Below, piece by piece: positions 34,834-43,285 of a stretch of DNA of 64,000 nucleotides. Origin of the DNA: CAG-411 sp963643465. Its GTDB lineage: Bacteria; Bacillota; Clostridia; Lachnospirales; Lachnospiraceae. Where the stretch lies: positions 124,001 to 188,000 of the forward strand of contig CAVIJT010000002.1 of the NCBI GenBank assembly GCA_963643465.1. The letters run 5' to 3'. How positions within the stretch are numbered: the first letter of the stretch is position 1; each line of letters starts with the position of its first letter. Under the pieces are notes generated by a model. The model was given only the letters and a program-made list of their open reading frames with translations, ran no database searches and was not told the DNA's origin. The translations under genes were made by a program, and so were the position numbers.

Positions 34834-35406
34834 TTAATGGTTGGATTTCATCAGCATCATCATTGCCGTAAAATCCTGCGTGAGCATCTGCGAAATTTTC
34901 TCAAGAGAGAAATCACACATCCCTGTGGCACACAATGCACCGATGCCAAAGGTATGAATCCAGACATGTTCAAAAAGTGTCTTTGCATCCACTCGGCTCA
35001 GTGCATAAGTTTTTTCAATCACATCCAGGCATTCCCCGGCAACAGTTCCCAAATGCCCATAAATATCATCAAAGGTCCGGGCTTCTTCCTGTGCTGACAT
35101 GAAGATTAGCTGATAAAGGTTCGGTTCTTCCTTAGCAAACAGAATCATCTGTATCCCCACCTGTTTGAATACCGGCTCGTTATTGGCAGCTTTGTGGACA
35201 TATTCTTCAAAGCGGTTCATTGCGGTCTGCATCACTTCATTTTGTACTTCTTCCATAGACTTGAACGCAGTAAAAATAGGACGGGCGGAAGTACCCAGTC
35301 TTGCTCCCAAATCTCTGGCAGTCAGGGCAGCCATTCCTTTCTCGCTGACCAGTGCAAGGGCAGCGGCAATAATTTCTTCTCTTGTATATTTCGGCTTTGG
35401 AGGCAT
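34834..35406 (-). CDS. TetR-family regulator
   Basis: This is a 190-residue protein. The N-terminal HTH is ALTARDLGARLGTSARPIFT, with TetR_C_33-like helices behind it (FEHVWIHTFGIGALCATGMC). The ATG at 35406 lies after AAGGATGGTGG. It heads the leftward cargo cluster. No palindrome as clear as that of the other TetR promoter was found near its start. Confidence 0.88.
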   Translation of the reverse strand: MPPKPKYTREEIIAAALALVSEKGMAALTARDLGARLGTSARPIFTAFKSMEEVQNEVMQTAMNRFEEYVHKAANNEPVFKQVGIQMILFAKEEPNLYQLIFMSAQEEARTFDDIYGHLGTVAGECLDVIEKTYALSRVDAKTLFEHVWIHTFGIGALCATGMCDFSLEKISQMLTQDFTAMMMLMKSNH

Positions 35407-35462
35407 AGTAACCACCATCCTTTCTTTATGATATAAAACATCTGTTGCACATCGCTTGTTTT

Positions 35463-35491
35463 ATTATAATGTGAAGTGTCAAAAAAATCAA
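35463..35491 (-). promoter_or_regulatory. Promoter of the TetR gene
   Basis: On the reverse strand TTGATT (35491-35486) and TATAAT (35468-35463) are separated by 17 bases. Confidence 0.75.
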
Positions 35492-35659
35492 TAAGCTTCA
35501 TAAAAAAATACAAATTTGCAATCTACTTTCCGTTCCTCTCCATTATAATGGCTCCGTTGACATATATACGTCAGTATCTTTCTTACCTCAATGCCCTTCA
35601 ACCCGACTTTCTTTTCTTTTAACTGTACTTAGTTTTTTTCAAAATTTCTCTGCTGCATC

Positions 35660-35738
35660 AAATTCCCGATGGGAATTTGCCAGATACGCACTTTGTAATA
35701 CAAGTGCCTCTGGTTAGGGGACTGCCCCTAAAACCCCG
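35660..35738 (+). other. Putative oriT of the inner element
   Basis: Three parts follow one another. First is the palindrome AAATTCCC-GAT-GGGAATTT (35660-35678). Next is a hairpin with CAGA and GCACTT arms matching AAGTGC and TCTG (35681-35712). Last is TTAGGGGACTGCCCCTAA followed by AACCCCG (35714-35738). The last block agrees with 61376-61400 of the outer element in 22 of 25 bases, where it lies next to mobC and the relaxase. No relaxase gene is near this copy. Confidence 0.65.
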
Positions 35739-35753
35739 CCTTTTTATATGGGT

Positions 35754-35965
35754 AATTGAATATTTCAGTTACAAATATGATAGTTACTTGAAGTTTTCAG
35801 TTACTTTTTAAGAAGTTAATTGAACTTTTCAGTTACTCTTTTTCCGGTATTTTCAGCTTCGGGGATTTGCTCCCAAATGCTAATTGAACTTTTCAATGAA
35901 CTTTCTGGAGTGTAACTGACTTTTTCAGTTACTTTTCCCTCTGCTAATTGAAGTTTTCAGTTACT
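35754..35965 (+). repeat. Six iteron-like repeats phased at 32 bp
   Basis: Copies of AATTGAAsTTTTCAGTTACT start at 35754, 35786, 35818, 35882, 35914 and 35946. Every interval is 32 bp or, once, 64 bp. The third copy to fourth copy gap holds only a displaced TTTTCAG. A period of 32 bp is about three helical turns, so proteins would bind on one face. The unit is itself weakly dyad-symmetric (TGAA and TTCA). It is non-coding and lies directly after the oriT-like core. Confidence 0.9.
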
Positions 35966-36028
35966 TCTTTTCCTGCACTTTAATCATCACACCGTTACCG
36001 ATTTTCCCTGCTGTACAGATAACAAAGT

Positions 36029-36082
36029 AAAAAACTGTGAAACAATTCCGGCTGATTTCAGCCATTCTGCTTCACAGTTTTA
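36029..36082. terminator. Bidirectional terminator
   Basis: AAAACTGTGAA and TTCACAGTTTT are perfect 11-base arms around ~30 bases containing a smaller GGCTGATTTCAGCC hairpin. A and T runs on both sides allow function in either direction. Confidence 0.8.
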
Positions 36083-36194
36083 CCCTTCCTGCCTATTTTT
36101 TTTACTGTTTGTTTCACACCCAAATACTGTTTTTCATAAGGCACATCCCAATGCAGGATGCTGTATCTTTCAAACATCTGCCCTGTTGTCATTT

Positions 36195-36725
36195 TCAAAA
36201 TTCATTTTTATCCCCTTGCAGAAGAACCGTGACATAGTCTTTTGCAAGTTTGTGGTACTCATATTCCATATCTCCCTCATGTCCTGTAAGAGTATGTCCT
36301 ATGGCTCCCATTTCTTCTGAATCAATATGAATAACTACCGTATCATCTTTATCCGCAAAATGCTTGATGATGAAATATTTGTATGCCGCAATTTCCCCGG
36401 TTTCTTTTTTCACGGAATACAGTATGTATGCCCTGAGAATATCATTATTCCCCGGCGTCACCTTTTCCTTTGGCAGCATAAATTGCACATAATATATGCC
36501 GCCTCTTTCAAATCTGTTTACCTGAAAGTCCTGTTTCCGGTAAGGATACTCTACCCTGTCCTGCTCACAAAACTTTACAAAACCATCCCGGACAAAATTC
36601 TCACCCTGTTCCATAAGCACCTTTAAGGCTTCCTTCCGTTCCTTTTTTGTTCCGGTACATAAAACTGCCGGCAGTAGTTTCTCAAACAGCTCATATCTGA
36701 TCTTCTCGTATACTGTATAACTCAC
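36195..36725 (-). CDS. Unrecognised soluble protein
   Basis: This is a 176-residue protein of mixed alpha and beta character (YELFEKLLPAVLCTGTKKER, FERGGIYYVQFMLPKEKV, DTVVIHIDSEEMGAIGHTL). No family is recognised and no signal peptide or membrane segment is seen. It lies beside the 32-bp repeats, pointing towards them, so a role in using that site is possible but purely positional. Confidence 0.55.
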   Translation of the reverse strand: MSYTVYEKIRYELFEKLLPAVLCTGTKKERKEALKVLMEQGENFVRDGFVKFCEQDRVEYPYRKQDFQVNRFERGGIYYVQFMLPKEKVTPGNNDILRAYILYSVKKETGEIAAYKYFIIKHFADKDDTVVIHIDSEEMGAIGHTLTGHEGDMEYEYHKLAKDYVTVLLQGDKNEF

Positions 36726-36869
36726 TTAAAACATATCCTTCCTGCATATCTGCATTATTTTGCTTTTCTCCTGCCCACTATATAACTTCTTATCCATAAC
36801 ATCATATAACTGATTAAGAGATTATAAAAAGGCTATAATACACTTATCACATATAAGGAGGTTTGTATC

Positions 36870-37094
36870 TTGGAAAACAGAGGAAGCATTGAAATTCATT
36901 TAAAAGAACTTCTGGAAGCTGCCGGACTCAGCAAGAATAAATTCTGCCAGAGAGCCGAAATACAGCGTTCCCAGCTAAACGGATATCTGAATAACACCAT
37001 TACAAGACTGGATATAGATGTTTTGATCCGTATCTGCCACACCTTAAACTGCTCTTTATCCGATTTAATTGAATACCACAAACCGGAAGAATAA
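36870..37094 (+). CDS. Small XRE-type HTH protein with TTG start
   Basis: This is a 74-residue protein that is entirely one HTH domain (ELLEAAGLSKNKFCQRAEIQ, then SQLNGYLNN and DVLIRICHTLNCSLSDLIEY). The start is TTG, eight bases after AAGGAGG; TATAAT stands at 36834-36839. It is the only clearly rightward gene of the inner element. It probably regulates nearby genes or itself. Confidence 0.8.
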   Translation: MENRGSIEIHLKELLEAAGLSKNKFCQRAEIQRSQLNGYLNNTITRLDIDVLIRICHTLNCSLSDLIEYHKPEE

Positions 37095-37108
37095 AAACAA
37101 CACCAATC

Positions 37109-37336
37109 TCACACCGTTGCTCTTTTTCTATTTGCCCTTTCTGCCATCTTTATAATAAATTCTTCCGGGCTCGGTTTTCTGTCCCCAAAGATTTCATTCC
37201 ACATACCATTCTTTTCCCTTGATAAATACGCTGCTTCTATTGCTTTGTCCATCTCAGCCTTTATTTCATCTTCCGACCGTCCTTCTCTTTTGGCTATTGA
37301 TTTTATGGCTCTTTTTCCTATTTCCGTATCCATCAC
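37109..37336 (-). CDS. Small Spo0A C-terminal-like protein
   Basis: This is a 75-residue protein. The pattern IGKRAIKSIAKREGRSEDEI, then KAIEAAYLS and DRKPSPEEFI, resembles the short stand-alone proteins annotated as Spo0A C-terminal-like (compare KPTNSEFI at the end of Spo0A). The HTH is only partial, so DNA binding is uncertain. It converges on the small XRE gene. Confidence 0.55.
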   Translation of the reverse strand: MMDTEIGKRAIKSIAKREGRSEDEIKAEMDKAIEAAYLSREKNGMWNEIFGDRKPSPEEFIIKMAERANRKRATV

Positions 37337-37687
37337 CGCATCTCCTTATGTATATTTAATTATAGATAACTTTCTATACCCCTATACTTTAGACCACATT
37401 TTTCAGCAAGTCAATCTTTTTTATTCTTCTAATTTCGACATATTTCCCCATAAAAATAGGTCTTAAATCATTCACTCCCCTTCATCTGTCAAATATTTCA
37501 GGAAGCCTGTGCCGTTTCCTGCCAGATATTCCGATACTTTCTGTTCATTCTCTCAGGTGTTCTGTTGAAAACCATTCCTTTGTAAGAAGCTTTGCATAAC
37601 AAAAAACACCGTATTGCTACGATGTTTTTCTGTCTTTTGTATTCTATTTGAGATATTGACAAACTGGAAGTTACCATTTATTATCTC
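37337..37687. other. Intergenic region of ~350 bp
   Basis: No gene is seen. It contains the end of a promoter region for the Spo0A-like gene and, at its right side, the terminator at 37600-37629. Confidence 0.5.
37600..37629 (-). terminator. Intrinsic terminator of the immunity-like array
   Basis: On the reverse strand ACATCGTA-GCAA-TACGGTGT is followed by TTTTTTG. Confidence 0.88.
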
Positions 37688-38392
37688 TTAAACCTTATAA
37701 TCAATCGTCTTTCTTGGATAGAACAACTGATTTCCTGATTTTACAAGAGAATTATCAATATCCTCTCTTGATAACTTTCTTAATATGCCTGCATCAAAAT
37801 CTTTACCCAATTCCCAGTTTGGATCAACAGATTTTATCGCATCATAAAATGCTTGTCTGTATGCAGTTTCATACTGTTGCAATGTCCATGTTCCTTTTAA
37901 TCTGTCCTCCTTCGGAAGGCTTAACTGACATTCCGTGTAGACTTCGGAACGTTTCGTTGTATCTCCGTTTGCAACACCGTTTTCCTGTATATAATGGCGC
38001 ATGGTTTCTTTATACATGCTTTCCTTTGCTTCATCAGGAATATTTATAATCTGATGTCTCTCCGACTCCGGAATCCCGTTTACCAACATACCTGCAACAC
38101 CATGAACATTTATATAATCGCCATCACCATCAAATTGTTTCATTAAATTCTTAATTGCTTGAACATTTGTATAGGCATTTCCTTTACAACCCTTGCTCAT
38201 CTGATTAATGACTGCTTTATATTGTTTACTATTCGTGTCAATTCCAGCAGCCTTTAATTGAGATTGCACATAACTACTATTCAATTGAGAAAATTGAAAT
38301 GTTCCTGACAACATTGATGTACTTGTTGCTCTATTTCTACCAAACATGCTTTGTAACAAAATACTATAATCTGTAATATTTGTCATAATCAA
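37688..38392 (-). CDS. DUF3879-like protein
   Basis: This is a 234-residue protein starting MTNITDYSILLQSMFGRN after two optional codons. It is mostly helical, with an EF-hand-like FDGDGDYINVHGVAG stretch at ~88-102. The opening and length agree with DUF3879 proteins, which I recall from secreted or polymorphic-toxin-linked loci. It has no signal peptide. It is the last gene of a row of probable immunity genes. Confidence 0.55.
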   Translation of the reverse strand: MIMTNITDYSILLQSMFGRNRATSTSMLSGTFQFSQLNSSYVQSQLKAAGIDTNSKQYKAVINQMSKGCKGNAYTNVQAIKNLMKQFDGDGDYINVHGVAGMLVNGIPESERHQIINIPDEAKESMYKETMRHYIQENGVANGDTTKRSEVYTECQLSLPKEDRLKGTWTLQQYETAYRQAFYDAIKSVDPNWELGKDFDAGILRKLSREDIDNSLVKSGNQLFYPRKTIDYKV

Positions 38393-38507
38393 AACCTCCT
38401 TTTCTTTTGAGGATTTAGAAATCCGTTTCTATATCCACAATATCGGCACTTAATATTCGAAAGTTAAGAGTGCGTAAAATTCAAATTTTTACTCTAAACT
38501 TCACGAA

Positions 38508-38897
38508 CTAAATGTTTACATTAAATATTACTTTTATTTGCCCACCAGTTTCTATACTAAAATCCAGTTCAAACCACAAATCTAACTGTTCTCCAGAATT
38601 CGTTGGAGAATATTCCACAAATGCTTTATCCCCATTTAATTCTATATTTCCCAAACACTGCTCATCAAAAAGATCGATTACATATGTTCTTCCCTCATCT
38701 TCCTCCCACATAGCTAATTGTTCATCCAGCCATTCACCAAGCTCTTCAAAAGCTTCTTCCTGAGTCTGTCCTGACTTAATCCATGATGAGTCAATTAGAG
38801 CAAAATCTGCAAGTTTTCCATACTCCTTCTTGGCAACAGCATCTACAATCTGCTGAGCTAACCCTTTTATTGATAACATAAATTCGTTTCCTGTCAT
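38508..38897 (-). CDS. Immunity-like protein (DUF7668-like)
   Basis: This is a 129-residue acidic protein (LADFALIDSSWIKSGQTQEE, LFDEQCLGNIELNGDKAFVE, YSPTNSGEQLDLWFELDFSI). It is beta-rich at the C-terminus, with the build of small cytosolic immunity proteins. Family assignment is tentative. It stands alone with its own gaps on both sides, like the other members of this array. Confidence 0.5.
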   Translation of the reverse strand: MTGNEFMLSIKGLAQQIVDAVAKKEYGKLADFALIDSSWIKSGQTQEEAFEELGEWLDEQLAMWEEDEGRTYVIDLFDEQCLGNIELNGDKAFVEYSPTNSGEQLDLWFELDFSIETGGQIKVIFNVNI

Positions 38898-38970
38898 ATT
38901 TTCTTACCCTGCCTATTCTTTAATAGTCATCCATCTAAAAAATTCTTATAAATGCCAAAGTATTTGTTTG

Positions 38971-39237
38971 TTATCTCGCTATTGACATTTCTCCATAGTA
39001 AATCTTACTTTCAAGCTTTGCTTCTGAAATATCCTCGTACTCTTCTTTCGTCTTTGCTATATCAAATACAGCACATAATGTTGTGCAATATATGCTACCA
39101 TCCTGACGCTCATATAAATAATATTCCATCCCCGGATATAGTAATTTTAATTTTCCATGTCCAATCAATATATCTCCATTATGGTCGTCCTCTTTTCTTG
39201 GTTTTATCATTATATATGTAACCTCCAGTTTCATCAT
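38971..39237 (-). CDS. Small unrecognised protein coupled to the Imm49-like gene
   Basis: This is an 88-residue protein starting at the ATG that overlaps the upstream stop (ATGA). It is beta-rich (MKLEVTYIMIKPRKEDDHNG, LKLLYPGMEYYLYERQDGSI). It has no signal peptide. Coupling to an immunity-like gene suggests it belongs to the same pair or cassette. Confidence 0.6.
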   Translation of the reverse strand: MMKLEVTYIMIKPRKEDDHNGDILIGHGKLKLLYPGMEYYLYERQDGSIYCTTLCAVFDIAKTKEEYEDISEAKLESKIYYGEMSIAR

Positions 39238-40040
39238 TTTTTCTCTCTGATATTTGGAGTCACCAAAATGCTGTTTATCATCGGTTCCGGGTATACTGCA
39301 AATAATTTTGGCTGAACAATTTCTGTATTTCTCCAAACAGCATATTCCTTAGAAAAAACTTTATGTTCAGGCATTGATAACTGTTCAAACAATTCTTTAT
39401 CCCATATATATGCCGCAAGCTGGTATAAGCCATGTGCCGATACAAAAAGTGTTCTATCCGCACTATCAAAATCTGATTTCATAACTGACTTACACACTGT
39501 TTCCAGGTTGTTTCCTGCCTCTTTTGGGTTCCCCGCATATAATGAAAGTAAATAGGACATAACCGCTCTGTCCCACTGTGGTCTTTTTCCATTGACAAAT
39601 TTTTCAGCCTTCGGAACAGCAGCTTTTAATATTGTAGCATCCTTATACCAAAGTCCCATCAGCATATTCATTGCCGGAGGATACAAAGGATAAATGTGTG
39701 TGACTCTTTCCACTTTATGTGGAAGCAACAGCTTGAAAGTATCCATATTTCCTACTGCAAGTGCATCCAACATATCAAGAAATGCTCTGTAAAGAGATTC
39801 TCCACACTGAAAATCTACCAAACATCTTATACAATTTTCCTGATAAATAAAGTCATTGATTTTATTCCAGTCATTTCCCTGTAATATCCCTGCCAAGCAT
39901 TTTTCATATGGAAAGATTCCAATTTTCGGTGCAAAACATCTACACATATCTTGCATTTCCGCATACCTGTCCATAATAACAGATATATGTTCCTCTATCG
40001 TTTCTGGTATGTATCCCCATTGGCTTTCACAACACTCCAT
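39234..40040 (-). CDS. Imm49-like immunity protein
   Basis: This is a 268-residue helical protein. FLDMLDALAVGNMDTFKLLL, the GLWYKDATILKA region and ADRTLFVSAHGLYQLAAYIW followed by VFSKEYAVWRN resemble the Imm49 family. Such proteins neutralise toxins delivered by competing cells. No toxin gene is nearby, so it would be an orphan. Confidence in the exact family is moderate. Confidence 0.55.
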   Translation of the reverse strand: MECCESQWGYIPETIEEHISVIMDRYAEMQDMCRCFAPKIGIFPYEKCLAGILQGNDWNKINDFIYQENCIRCLVDFQCGESLYRAFLDMLDALAVGNMDTFKLLLPHKVERVTHIYPLYPPAMNMLMGLWYKDATILKAAVPKAEKFVNGKRPQWDRAVMSYLLSLYAGNPKEAGNNLETVCKSVMKSDFDSADRTLFVSAHGLYQLAAYIWDKELFEQLSMPEHKVFSKEYAVWRNTEIVQPKLFAVYPEPMINSILVTPNIREKK

Positions 40041-40126
40041 TTTCCACCTTCCATTTCTTCACATATGTTGTCACTCAGTACTTTCGATTCTTATTCCGGC
40101 TTACTGAAAATTGTCTTAATGTAATG

Positions 40127-40603
40127 TCACATTTGAATTATATTCCAATCTGCATTTTTTACGACATCTCTAAACATATAAAGTGGTTCTTCAATCGCAC
40201 GTTCTTTCAGCTTGTTTATCATCAAATCTTCGATTTCTTCATCATCTTCACTAAAATAAATGTCAACAACCATACCCTTTGACATTTCTACAAAACCCAA
40301 TACTCCCGTAACATCACTTTGAATAACTGAAAGCACATCTGTATTCAATTCTTTTGACATATAAAGTAGCATAGCATTATCATTTACTTCTTTTGACTCT
40401 ATCATAGTAATCCAGCCATTTTTTTGACCAGACAATGCTACTTTTCTCTTAATATTGCCGGCAAGCAAAGTATTGTATGAATCAAAATCAATCATCTGTT
40501 CCGGCAAAACTATGTCGGACAATTTACCACTTAATCTTTGCTCTATGATTGCAATGATTTTTTCTACATTACCATATTTAATATATGCCTGTTCTACATT
40601 CAT
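40127..40603 (-). CDS. Immunity-like protein, family not recognised
   Basis: This is a 158-residue acidic alpha/beta protein (VEKIIAIIEQRLSGKLSDIV, NGWITMIESKEVNDNAMLLY, MSKGMVVDIYFSEDDEEIED). There is no signal peptide. Its size, acidity, low neighbour coupling and place among Imm49-like and DMP19-like genes suggest an immunity protein. That is inference from context. Confidence 0.45.
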   Translation of the reverse strand: MNVEQAYIKYGNVEKIIAIIEQRLSGKLSDIVLPEQMIDFDSYNTLLAGNIKRKVALSGQKNGWITMIESKEVNDNAMLLYMSKELNTDVLSVIQSDVTGVLGFVEMSKGMVVDIYFSEDDEEIEDLMINKLKERAIEEPLYMFRDVVKNADWNIIQM

Positions 40604-40671
40604 GCTATACCTCCTGCTACTTAATGCACAACAAATTCAAAAATTTTATTTCAAAATATCCCTTAAAGATT

Positions 40672-41079
40672 TTATACATTTAACGAAATATCAATATAAT
40701 TTCTTACTAAATCCCAAAAATCTTCATAAGCATTGTTTATTGCCAACTTGTCACATAAAGAATCATAATCTTCTTTATACTTCTTCCAAGTCATTTCACT
40801 TGCTTGCCGAAGAACATGTGCCTTCCCATTTGCACCACAATTATCCAAAGCTCGTATTATTTCAGGTAATTGTTCTTGTAAACTTCCATGTATTACCTCA
40901 TCTAAACCGTCCATTTGTATTGATGTATCATAGTCAATTATCAATATTACATCCTTTACGAACGCTGGATACCGATCTAATATTTCTCTAACCTCCGTTT
41001 CTGAATAAATATCAGCCATTGCCTGTAAAAAATCATCACCATGCAATTTATTATCAAATGCTTTATCAATAAAATTCAT
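40672..41079 (-). CDS. DMP19-like (DUF4375) immunity protein
   Basis: This is a 135-residue helical protein. The block DGLDEVIHGSLQEQLPEIIR, then ALDNCGANGKAHVLRQASEM, matches the DMP19/DUF4375 core, a family used as immunity proteins in polymorphic toxin systems and as DNA mimics. The ATG at 41079 follows CGGAGAG. No toxin partner is adjacent. Confidence 0.6.
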   Translation of the reverse strand: MNFIDKAFDNKLHGDDFLQAMADIYSETEVREILDRYPAFVKDVILIIDYDTSIQMDGLDEVIHGSLQEQLPEIIRALDNCGANGKAHVLRQASEMTWKKYKEDYDSLCDKLAINNAYEDFWDLVRNYIDISLNV

Positions 41080-41312
41080 TTTTGAAACTCTCCGTGTGAC
41101 TTTCAATTTTTCTTAATCCGAACCAATTATATCATAACTTCCGTTATTCCACATTATGAATTTAAGAATACAGAGTATTCTCCTCCGCATTCACTCTACA
41201 TATTTATCTATTCTTTTATATGACACATCATAGTATTCCTACAATATCTGAAACTCCGATTTCAGCTTGTCCGGCAAATCATCTCTTAATGTTACATTCT
41301 CATCCATATACA

Positions 41313-42341
41313 TTAGCGGCACCTTCCTCCGCTGTCACGATTTTCTGACCTTGCTGATGTATTTTCACGATGAATGGGAACATCAGCGTTACGCTCCTTA
41401 TCCCTGCACTTCCATATTGCCATCGGATGCTTTGCAATATTTCTCAGTTCGCTGCTTTCCCCAAATATCCAATTCGGATTATAAACGCCTTCCGAAAAAC
41501 CTTTCCAGAACAGTAATTCCTCCTTTGTCGGTATCAAAACGGAAGCCAGATATGACCGCACTTCCTTCTGGGCAGATTCCAGGTCAAACTTCTCTCCCTT
41601 GCGAAGCACCGGGTCCAAATCCCTCTTAATCTGCTTGGACGATACCTTCCCGATATTGTCAAGTTCAAATTTTTCCGGTGGCTGTGCCGCTCCGATTGCA
41701 CTGTAAAAGACAGCACATTTGCGAAACATTGCTTCCTCACTTTCATCAAACAGTCCAAATTTGACCATATTATGCAGGTCATATAAATCTCTTGGTGCCG
41801 TCCTTGTAAGTAATGCTACCGTTTTTGAAGCAAATATCTCCAACGGTGCTACGGAAAGTACGGTAAGCATATCCTCATTCCAGGGCAGTTTCACTTTTCT
41901 TCTTGCTACCGGAAGCACATGACAGCGGAGCATATAGTTAATCTCTATCTTCAGATTATCCTTTACCCCGCCGCAGTTCACATATTCATACACAAAGGAA
42001 TCCAGTGCATGATAGTTCTTTGATTTCTGACTCAGGACATATCCGTTTGCCGTCATATACCTGCTGATTCTGTCCGTAATAATCTCCCTGTCTGCAAGCA
42101 TGTCTTCTCTGTCAATTCTTCTGCAATAATCCAGATCAATGTCAACAGAAAGTCTGGGCAAATCAAAAATAGTAAGATTAATGGCTGTACCGCCTTTCAA
42201 GGCAATCCCCTCTGCTAGAAGCCCGTCCGATTCCATAAACTTCAAAACATCTGCCAGACGGCATACCTTTTCCAGTGTATCTCTTGGAAATCCCAGTTCT
42301 TTTGCCATTCTGCCCAGCGTTAATCTATCCCATTGCATCAT
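41313..42341 (-). CDS. abiEii: AbiEii-type nucleotidyltransferase toxin
   Basis: This is a 342-residue protein. The nucleotidyltransferase core LKGGTAINL, then LSVDIDLDYCRR (~48-76), carries the GS-like loop and the DxD metal site. PRDLYDLHNM later in the chain is typical of AbiEii. Such toxins add nucleotides to RNA, e.g. tRNA acceptor ends, and block growth during phage infection. The gene overlaps abiEi by ~17 bases. The C-terminal ~30 residues (arginine-rich) look atypical and may stem from a late frameshift. Confidence 0.85.
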   Translation of the reverse strand: MMQWDRLTLGRMAKELGFPRDTLEKVCRLADVLKFMESDGLLAEGIALKGGTAINLTIFDLPRLSVDIDLDYCRRIDREDMLADREIITDRISRYMTANGYVLSQKSKNYHALDSFVYEYVNCGGVKDNLKIEINYMLRCHVLPVARRKVKLPWNEDMLTVLSVAPLEIFASKTVALLTRTAPRDLYDLHNMVKFGLFDESEEAMFRKCAVFYSAIGAAQPPEKFELDNIGKVSSKQIKRDLDPVLRKGEKFDLESAQKEVRSYLASVLIPTKEELLFWKGFSEGVYNPNWIFGESSELRNIAKHPMAIWKCRDKERNADVPIHRENTSARSENRDSGGRCR

Positions 42342-43089
42342 AATCATCAACCCCCTTATCTGTCAGTTCTTTCAGTGAAGCCGGTGCATAAAGCTTCCAC
42401 TGCTTATGAAACACATTGCCCTGTGATTCTTTCATCAGATAACGCTTTGCACCGGATGAATGTTTTTCGCACTCTGCAAAAAAATTGTCGGAAAAGTGGA
42501 ACTCTTCCTGCATTTCTTCAAACAGGTATCCGCATTTCTGATACAGGAAACCGTTGCCGTTTCTTGCCAGACATTCCAGTACCTTCTGTTCATCCAGCCC
42601 CGGTACAAGCATCATGCAGCGTATCACTTCCTCAATACCTGCTATCTTTTCAAAATCACGGATACTGTCCACAACCGTCTGTTCCACGGATGTCACCCGT
42701 ATATTCCCCTGCTGTACTACTTCCATATCCGGCTTACGCTCCATACGGCGGTATATCACTCCATCATACTCAAAATCGTGAAACCGTTTGTCTGTTGCAA
42801 CATAACACTCATAAAACACCTGACTTCCATAACCAAATACTTCAAATGCACTGTGATGCGTAATACAGGCGTCGGAAAACAGATTGGAGCCTATCTGATA
42901 ACGGGAGAATACCGGCTGTTTTGTTTCCAGACTGATTACCACATAAAAATCTCTTCTGACCTTTTCTATCAGTCCTTTTTTCTGATATTCATAGATAACC
43001 TGATTCGCCGCTGTCGCTGTTCCAACAAGCTCTGTCAGTTGTTCCCTTGAAAAGCATCCCTTTGTAAGCAGCTTTTCATAGTGCTTCAT
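42325..43089 (-). CDS. abiEi: AbiEi-type antitoxin / repressor
   Basis: This is a 254-residue protein. The N-terminal winged helix is CFSREQLTELVGTATAANQV, then YEYQKKGLIEKVRRDFYVV. The middle part HHSAFEVFGYGSQV and RVTSVEQTVVDSI are typical of AbiEi antitoxins. It should bind its own promoter and neutralise AbiEii (type IV toxin-antitoxin). GGAGGTGATGTGAA precedes the start, and TATAAT lies at 43137-43132. Confidence 0.88.
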   Translation of the reverse strand: MKHYEKLLTKGCFSREQLTELVGTATAANQVIYEYQKKGLIEKVRRDFYVVISLETKQPVFSRYQIGSNLFSDACITHHSAFEVFGYGSQVFYECYVATDKRFHDFEYDGVIYRRMERKPDMEVVQQGNIRVTSVEQTVVDSIRDFEKIAGIEEVIRCMMLVPGLDEQKVLECLARNGNGFLYQKCGYLFEEMQEEFHFSDNFFAECEKHSSGAKRYLMKESQGNVFHKQWKLYAPASLKELTDKGVDDYDAMG

Positions 43090-43237
43090 TTCACATCACC
43101 TCCTGCTATTTTTTTGAAATTAGCACAAACTATTATATAAGCTTAATGTTTTGTGTGTTTTTCAAAATTATCTATTCCAATTTTATCACACACCATTATA
43201 TATTTCAAATATTTCATACTTTTTTTGAAATCCACTA

Positions 43238-43265
43238 TAGAAAACGGCGGCAGCAATGCCACCAC
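43238..43265 (-). terminator. Probable terminator after tnpV
   Basis: On the reverse strand GGTGGTGGCA-TTGC-TGCCGCC is followed by GTTTTC. The T-run is short. Confidence 0.6.
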
Positions 43266-43285
43266 CGCTCTACACCATGTTTTTG

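Noticed and set aside
35754..35965. Regular repeats suggested a CRISPR array
   Set aside because: Repeat units are ~20 bp and not identical, spacers are only ~12 bp, and no cas gene exists in the window.
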